A stretch of DNA of 60,000 nucleotides from Liolophura sinensis. Taxonomy: Eukaryota > Mollusca > Polyplacophora > Chitonida > Chitonidae. Below, in pieces: positions 48,501-57,500 of this stretch. The notes below the pieces were generated by a model that saw only the letters and a program-made list of their open reading frames with translations, was not told the DNA's origin and did not search any database. The stretch covers positions 6,984,324-7,044,323 of the forward strand of contig NC_088299.1 of NCBI RefSeq assembly GCF_032854445.1. The letters are read 5' to 3'. The position numbers were made by a program, and so were the translations under genes. Each line of letters opens with the position of its first letter. The stretch's first letter is position 1.

Positions 48501-51500
48501 CTTGATTGACAGTTCGCAAAGGTCTGTTGATACTTATTGATCCACTGTTTAGGGCCTTTAAAGGATGTTTTGTAAAGTTGGATTAATTTCTGTTCTGAAA
48601 ACTTTGAGTGCTGCTATCAAAATTAACATTTTAAAGCCTTCACATGCTTCTTAAAGTGCATTTTTATAGTCCAAACTTTAGGTTTATGTAAACATTACAA
48701 TTTGTTAGGATTTGAAAGTGGCCCAGTTTTGTAAGATTTGAAAGTGGCCCAATTTTATAAGATTTGAAAGTGGCCCAGTTTTGTGATAAAACATTATTAA
48801 AATACACAACTTTTTTAGTGTCAAGTCTGGTGTGCTTTTTAAGGTCGTTCAGAATTTTTTGAGAAATTGGAAATCTGACATTTTAAGGTTTTTTTCTATA
48901 AAATTTTAGAAATTCAAAATTGCCAAGCTCTTATAAATTATTGTAAAGGTCATTGTGCTTTATTGACATTGTCGTTACTAAGATATATTAAAAAGTCAAC
49001 AACACCATCTGTTCTCCAGGATACCCATCAGCCTGAACTTCACAGCCAACTCGGACAAAGAGGTGAACTTTAACCTGATATGTAAAATTAGACGCAAGTC
49101 CCAGCCCCTAGGGATTAATGTGAAGGGGGAGGGGTACTCCATGAACTGTACTCTACTCTGTGAGGACTCAAACGGCAACAAGATAGAACTCACTGATGAA
49201 GGGCTTAACGAGATAAAGTTTGGTGAGGTAAGTACATTTTTGGCTAATATTATTATGATGCAGATTGTTCTTAATAAATTGTCTGCCCTCGTGTGTCAAT
49301 GCTTTTGAAAACAAAACTTCAGCTGTTCATGATTCTGATCTCTTTTAGGGTTTGAGTTGGAAAGTAATAGTTTAAATTACCCTAATTCTTCAACCTTTTC
49401 AACTGCCTCTGCAAGCAGTAATTTGAAACTGAGAGAACTAGTGGTGTCAAAAACTAATTTGCACAGGTTTATGAAGCCCTCATCTTTGGTAACACAAACA
49501 AAGCATTTTAGCACCATTTTGAAAATAATGGTATGCATTTATTTCACTTGAAAATTTACTGTATGTTAATGTTTTCTTTAAGAATTGAGGCCAGTTTCAT
49601 CTTATCTTTATTGTATTGTATATCTTCACAAAGTTTTGACTGAATTCATATTTTATACAAACTACAGCGCAAAGTACCAGTTATATAATGCAATAATGGA
49701 CGATAAGAAAGGGCCATTAAAATGAAATATGATTTGATTTGGCCTTTTTTCACTTTATTTGTTCGTGGGAATCCATGTTTTCATTGGAAATAGATGTTTC
49801 TTTGGGCAGACCAGAAAAATTTTACCCCTGACAAAATTATGGGAGTTAAATGTTAAATTTTATTGCGAAAATTACATCCAATCTTGCCATTTCTTTGTGG
49901 GGAAAAAGTAAGGAAAAATTAGCCATTTTTTCTGCTTACAATTCATCCAGAGCCTGTAAAAGTTAGTCCTGTCATGAACTGGCGTTAAAGATTTTGGGCT
50001 ATCCTATTCATATTGTTGAGCTTTTTGTTACCCATCCCCAGGTTGAAGTCCATGAACGTGCCATTCGCAACATCTTCATCATTAATACTGGAAAGTTTAA
50101 CTTTGACTACAAGTGGGATGTCCATGAGCACTCTATGCATAAGGACATGTTGACATTATCGCCTCTGGAGGGAGGGGTGAAGCACAGTGACAGGCAGAAG
50201 TGTGTGCTGTCCTTCTGTCCTCCATGTAAGACCACGCTGCGGGGATGTGAACTCGCGCTCAAGGTGAGGCTTAGTCATTTACACATTCGGAATAAGTAAT
50301 GCGACAAAAAACATGTCACCAGACACTTCTCACAGATTGCTAAGTCCAAGTCTAGGTCCAGCTCCTGCTGGCTTTCTCTCTGGCTGTATGTGGGAAGGTC
50401 TTCCGGCAACCTGCGGATGGCCATGGGTTTCCCTCGGGCTCTGCTCGGTTTCCTACCACCATAATACTGGTTGTCGTATATTCTTGAGTACAGCGTAAAA
50501 CACCAATCAAATAAATTATCTTTAATTATGCCTGCGTCAAGTGAAGTCAGTACAGTGTAATGTGCACGTCGTAATGAAACATGGTACATGTATGACTGTC
50601 TTATTGCAGATATCCCACGGCCCTGTCTTCAACATTCTAGTGTCAGGCCTTGGGGTAGTACCAGGGCTACACCTCAGCTTCCACTCCTTTGACTTTGGTC
50701 CAGTGTTTGTCCACAGAGCTGGCATGCCTGCCAAAATGACCGTCCTTAAACTGACCAACAGGGACAGAAAGAAGATCAGGTGGGTCATCTTTGTCACGGA
50801 ATGAAGATACATTGGATACCCAAGTCATGTGGTTTTAATGGAGAGATTTTGTCATGATCAATAGTGCTTCAGTTACGATTTATTCACCGTGGTATTTTGT
50901 TTTTGATGAGATGCTTATTCAAGCATATTCTGAGGGTATTATTTTGTGTAGACTCATAAAATTATGCTTTCTGTGAGGCCCTGAAATTGGCCTATCCAAC
51001 TGATGTAGTTTTGTCTTCAAAAGCAAATTAAAAAGGTATATAAATCATGAAAATGTGAAAATTGAACTTTCATATGTGAAAAGGTTGGGGAATTTGGATA
51101 TAGTATTTTAATATTAGTCACCTACAGTTAAGGGAACTATAGGCTAACACCTCGTCTGTTTGTATATGTATGTCAGTCCATCACAGATCCGTTTTCCGGA
51201 CTTACGTCAGAACGATTCTTCACACTGGATTGAAATTTGGTACAAGAAACATAACTTCAACATGACGAGTTTCATATAAAGTTTGATCTTCGGGCTGTGT
51301 CCTCCACTTTCAACAGAATTATGGCTATTATTCCGAAAGCCCAAACTGATAGGTGACATATATTGTGTTCGTAAAGCTGTCAGAATGTTTACTCAGTTGA
51401 TTGGTGTTCTCTACCATTTCACAAGCGGTCAAAATTGTTTAGCCTCCTGTAAGTTTGTTAAGATTTAAATGTTTAACTTGTACATTGCAGTGTGGATTGT

Positions 51501-54500
51501 CTGTACACGCCTACTGCCCAGCTGCATCATGCATTTGGCGCCTGTGTGATTAACCCAGGCGAGACGATCAGTATGCCCATCACCTTCTATCCCCGCCAGG
51601 CCATCCAGTACCGTGAAACCCTCGTCTTTGAGATCAACGGCCTGTCAAGGCAGAGTGTTGAGATATGCGGGGAAGGCACAGATATGAAGGTAAGATACAC
51701 CGTACATCTTAGTATAAGGCTGGGTTCAGAATTGTAGATATTTTATTGGGAAAAGCAAATCACATGAAATATCATTATTGTTACATATTTGAATTACAAG
51801 AAAACACTTGACAGATGATAAATAACAATTTCAGATGACAGAAAATGACCTGAATTCCTGGTAGAAATGTAAATGGAAGAAGTTACAAACAATATGATTG
51901 CCCTCTCCCGTAAATGTTTTCTCATAAGTATATGTATATTGGTTACACATCACTAAACTTCAAATGACGTAATTGTTTCAGAGAAAACAGGGTTTTCCAA
52001 TTTAATTTAATATACACTAAAATTTTCTGCAATTCTAATGGCACAGAGTTTCAGGTACCAGTGAAATCGCCAATCCTTTATGTGAAAAACTAAAGTCACA
52101 ACAATCGCTCATTCCAGGTTGAGGTGGTTGACCCAAAACACAGAATTGTCCAACTAGGGAATCTGGTCATACACAAAGTGGTGAAGAAGCAGATACCAAT
52201 AGTGAACCATAGCCAGGCTCCGATCACCATCACCCTTACCAACCACCCCATTACTCAGCAGCTTCAGCACACTAATGTTCTTAGGATAAGCCCCACCCAG
52301 CCCATCACGCTGCCAGCTAATGGAGGACAGGCTAAGGTGGATGTGGTCTTCGCACCCAAGTCAAGGATACCCTCGTTCTCTGAAGAGGTAGGCAGAAGGC
52401 TTTGAAATTAAGCCTTTGAGTTATCCATAGTCATATCTCTACAGCAGAATTACCAAAATTTTGCCAGAAAAAATAATGCATTTTTAGATGGGGAAAAAGA
52501 TCATAAAATATTGATTTTATTTCTTATATCATCCTGCCTTCTAAACAATGCTTGAAACGTCTTTTAAAGATGAGTACTGGTGAAAGTCTCAGATTTAAAG
52601 TGAGTAAATTGGTTGAAATTTTAGGGCAAAAAATCCAACCAGTCTGTTAAGTATTGGTTTCAAGTTATCAGTGTATTGTAATTTTTGCAGCGAAGTGTCT
52701 TGATTGTCTCCTTACTTAACATTTGATTTGCCCCTGTACTCATAAACATTATCTTTTGTTCTTCAGTTAGAACTCCTGTACGGTGGCTAGGTTTGTGTGT
52801 TTTGTCTCACCTGTTTTACCTGTGTGTTATCAGGTTATGATGGAATGTGCAGGGGTAAACCTGCCCCTGTTTGTGGTCAAGGGCTCCTGTCTAGGTATGG
52901 ACATTCGCCTGGATGCTGAGGCTATCCCGTTTGGTGCTGTCATATACAGGAGTCAGAGCACCCGCAAACTCGTCATGTACAACCAGGGCGACATGAATGC
53001 CAGGTGATGAACTAGGCTGCCAGTCAACTTCAGAATAAAAGTTTCATAATGAATATATTCGTGCGCACATGTGAATGCAAAAGTGTCATCTTAATTGATT
53101 TACTACTTAATTGAAGGTCTGACAGCAAGCTACGGATGGACATGGGTTTCCTCCAATCATAATGCTGAGAGCCATCTTATAAGTGAAATATTCATAGATA
53201 CAGTGTAAAACACCAATCAAATAAATAAATAAAATCAATTTGTTTATGTGGCAAAAATATCTCAAAAATAGTTTAGTCAAACTGGTCAAGTTTAGTGGAC
53301 ACTTTCTTATTGCTCTTATCATCTTGATTTACTATTGAAGAACAGTGCTTTATTATTTTCGTTTATAAAAGATTACACAAATTTCAAATTTTATTAATAG
53401 TCATTTTTCCTTGGGTTTACTAAGCACCTAGAACAGTATTAAGTTTTAAGTCAAGTTTCGATTACAGCACAGAAGGGAACAGATTTTCATGGTGCATTTG
53501 GATAAGTGTTAATTTAGATAATTATCCACAAGTTAGATGTATGTATTTAGTAATACATTAACATACTAGTGATTTTTTTCAAAATTTAGCTATTTTGGGG
53601 AGTCTTGTTCATATATGTCATTGTAAGGTGAATGTTGTTGGTGATAGATATGCACTGAGTGCAGCCTGTGATAGGCTACAAGACTCCCTCAGTTATGACA
53701 CTTAATCACTTGATAAGCAATGACATCATGTGTTTGAATCAAGCCATCTCTGGTTTGGCTGAGTCTTTACGTCAGCAGGTTTGTCAGGGTCCTGCCAAAG
53801 GTTAGCGGTTTTACTCACGGTCCTCCAGTATCCACAGCCCATTCAACTTACCACAGACTGTCATATAACTTCTTGAGTATGGCTTTTACCATGAATCAAT
53901 CAATAACTCACTCACTCAGTAATGCCTGATTGCTGTAGGTTTGTCTGGGATGAGAAGAGACTGCAGCCCGATTTTTCCATCTCACCTGTAGAGGGCTACC
54001 TCACCCCAGGGATGGAGGTCACATTTGATGTCACCTTCCACCCCCAGGAAATTAATCAGGATATACGATACGATGTGAGTTCAATATGTGATAGGTGTGT
54101 GGTTCATACTGGCCGGCCTAACTTTATAATAATGTTTTGTGCCACAACCATGTAAAGGTGACATGTGATAATTCCCTTCACTGACAAAGTGATGTTTAAC
54201 TCATTTTGGTATCCCTTTTGTTGTTACATTTTTATATTTCACATCAAGACGCCATGATGTCCAAAAAAAGAAACATTTTGTTCTAAGACATTGTTCTTGA
54301 TTGATACAAATTTAGTCAACTTTAAGATTCCTACATCATTGAATGAGACACAGTGTCATACAAGACTTCATGCACGACATCACTCTATATACACACATCT
54401 GTGGAAGCCTTCAGTAGAAAACATTGCTTAAACTTGTTCAAATACACGAAGCCATGATGCTATCATCATATAAATAAATGCACAATGAAGGTTAAATATA

Positions 54501-57500
54501 AAAATATTTTTCTCATGAAAGGTAGTGTGTCTACATCAAAAAATTTTGTGCCAGAAGTACATGTAACTACACTGTCAAAGAATGTTTTTCTTTATCCAGA
54601 CAAAATTATTTTGGTTCCAACAAACAGTTCTTTATGAGGATGGCATTATTGTTGTTTGCTTTTGTTCCTGTGTTTTTCTGATTGCTTCCTGGGTGCATTT
54701 TTTAATGTTGCGTATGCTGCACAAAAGAAAATTCTTAGACATTTTGTGGCAATTTGAGCTTTAATAGCCAAACTGAGCAACAAAATTTTTGAAAGTTTAT
54801 GAATGCAGTGTCCCCGCTGTCTAACCCGCTGTCTAGGTACGTGCATCACCAACCAGAGATATTGGGTTTGCACTTAAAATGAAACTTACAAGGATGTTCA
54901 AATATGACACCACATAGTATAATTATTGGTTGCCTTAACTCAGTGACCAGTAACACCACATAGCATAATTATTGTTTACCTTTACTCAGTGACAAGTAAC
55001 ACCACATAGCATAATTATTGTTTGCCTTTACTCAGTGACAAGTAACACGACCTAGTATAATTATTGTTTGCCTTTACTCAGTGACAAGTAACATGACCTA
55101 GTATAATTATTGTTTGCTGTTGGTCAGTGACAAGTAACACCAAATAGTATAATTATTGTTTGCCTTTACTCAGTGACAAGTAACACCACATAGCATAATT
55201 ATTGTTTGCCTTCACTCAGTGACAAGTAACACCACATAATATAATTATTGTTTGCCTTTACTCAGTGACAAGTAACACCACATAGTATAATTATTGTTTA
55301 CCTTTAGTCAGTGACAAGTAACACCACCTACTATAATTATTGTTTGCCGTTGGTCAGTGACAAGTAACACCACCTAGTATAATTATTGTTTGCCTTATTT
55401 GATAGGAGTACACTTTAACTAATACACTTTGCTCAGTCAAAGCAGATCAAGGTTTTCAGGTGTTCCCTAGAGGTATAACACTCTTTCACATTAGTTTCAG
55501 GATTATTTTTTGAATGATACGTATTATCAGTGATAGACATTATCTTACAGAAAATCCGTTGTTACATACACGGTGCTCCACATCCCCCTGTGACCTTGAC
55601 ATTGACGGGCATGTGCACAACCCTGCCCGCAGTCAAAGAAGTGACACATTTCTCCACGCATGTGCGACAGAAGGACGTGAAACAGTTACCCATTTCAAAC
55701 AAAACTAACCAGACATGGAACCTGAAGCCTATCATAGATGGAGAGCACTGGTCAGGGCCCGTAACTCTGATGGTGGAACCTCAGCAGACAAAGACATATG
55801 AGATCACCTATCATCCACTTACGATGACCCCTGAGGGCAAGAAACACCAGGTGAGCTAGATTTTTTTGTTCTGGAAGATCAGTGTGCAGAGCTTAGTTAG
55901 TAAAATTCAGTAGATTCACTAAGAATTGTCTCATAAAACATTAGATTCTACTTCAGGTGAGGTCAGGTGAATCAGTATACAATTAACATAAGCCCACAAG
56001 GCCTTTTATTCTGACTTCGGAACAGATCAGATGTTAGTAGGTTAGTATCTACGATGTATACAGAGTCACACTCACATGTATAAAACAGATGTGTTAATCC
56101 TTAATCTGTGAGTGACTCCTACAAACTCCAAGGTACCCAAGTTCAATCCCTGCCTTGGACAGGGAATTTGGTGATTGAATTCGCTATCTCTTACTGTTTA
56201 TGTATCTTAATCATTTGAAACAGTCTGAAAGACGTATGGGTTGTAGAGAAATAATTTGCCCAGTTTTGTGAAACTTGCATCTTTAATGGCACAAACAAAT
56301 CCTTTTTAGCGTCATTTTCATAATAATAGTATGCATAAATTCAACTGAAAAAAGTACTTAAGTGGTTGAAATGGTTGATGATTTGCATATCTTCAACCAA
56401 TATGATATGCATATCTGTACTTTACATGCGGAAATTTGTTGCCAGATGTTGGTGGTTTATACTGGACACTCCTGTTTTCTGTGCCCTTAATACTGACTGT
56501 CATTGTAGAGGTTAAAAATGTCCATGCGTGTGACATGAAACAACGATCAAATAAAGAAATAAATAAATTCCAGTGTTTATACTAGCAACTGCTGATGCAA
56601 ATTGCCTTGTAAGTTCTGTTGCATATAGGTGGATATTAAAGAGGCTATAAGATATTTGGGCCCAAAAATAGCTCAAATTACTTGTAATTTTAGTAAATAT
56701 CTGACTCGTACCTCTACTATTTAAAGTGTTCAAACAATTCTTAAGATTAAAAAGGGCTGGCCAAGGGCTTTCTGAATTTCAAGAACATTTTAACCAATTT
56801 TGAACGATAACTCATATATTTGGCTGATTTTTTGTGAAAGGTGATTATTTTGGCTACTCTAAAATAACAGCAAAAAATGCATTGGATTTACGCTAATCGA
56901 TTTATCTCCAGTATAGTCGCTTTAACTGTACTTTAAATGTAGTGATTTCCAATTTTGGTGTTTCTGAGATACAAGTCCTTAAGATATGTACATTTCTGTT
57001 GCAGGGATCTATCTTTTTCCCCATACCAGATGGTACAGGCATCATGTTTAACCTGTCTGGTACGTCTGACCCCCCAAGGGCTAGCAATCGCATCAGCAGG
57101 GAGGTGCCATGTAAGACCAACTACATAGAGATTCTCCCTGTGGAGAACTGGCTGAAAAAGCCACAGAGGTGAGAACTTAGGATTTTACCACATTGAATTT
57201 GGCATTATTCTCAATGGCAGGAATTGTCTCCCCTGATTTTTTAAAGGTTGATTATTAAATCACGGTTTGAAGAATTCAGACATGTCACTCAGTAAGTGCC
57301 ATAAAGACAAAAACCAGTCAGCTTAGCAGTTGCAGTTTAATCTGATGTTCATGTTCATTTTAAATGAAAAATAAAGTTGTATATCTTAAACAGGGTTGCC
57401 AAGGTGATGAAAAAAAGTGAATAAGAGTCCTCAATAAATGTTCCAGACATACAGTGTCATAAAAAGTCATACATTTCTTAAAAACTTTTTTTTTGGATAA

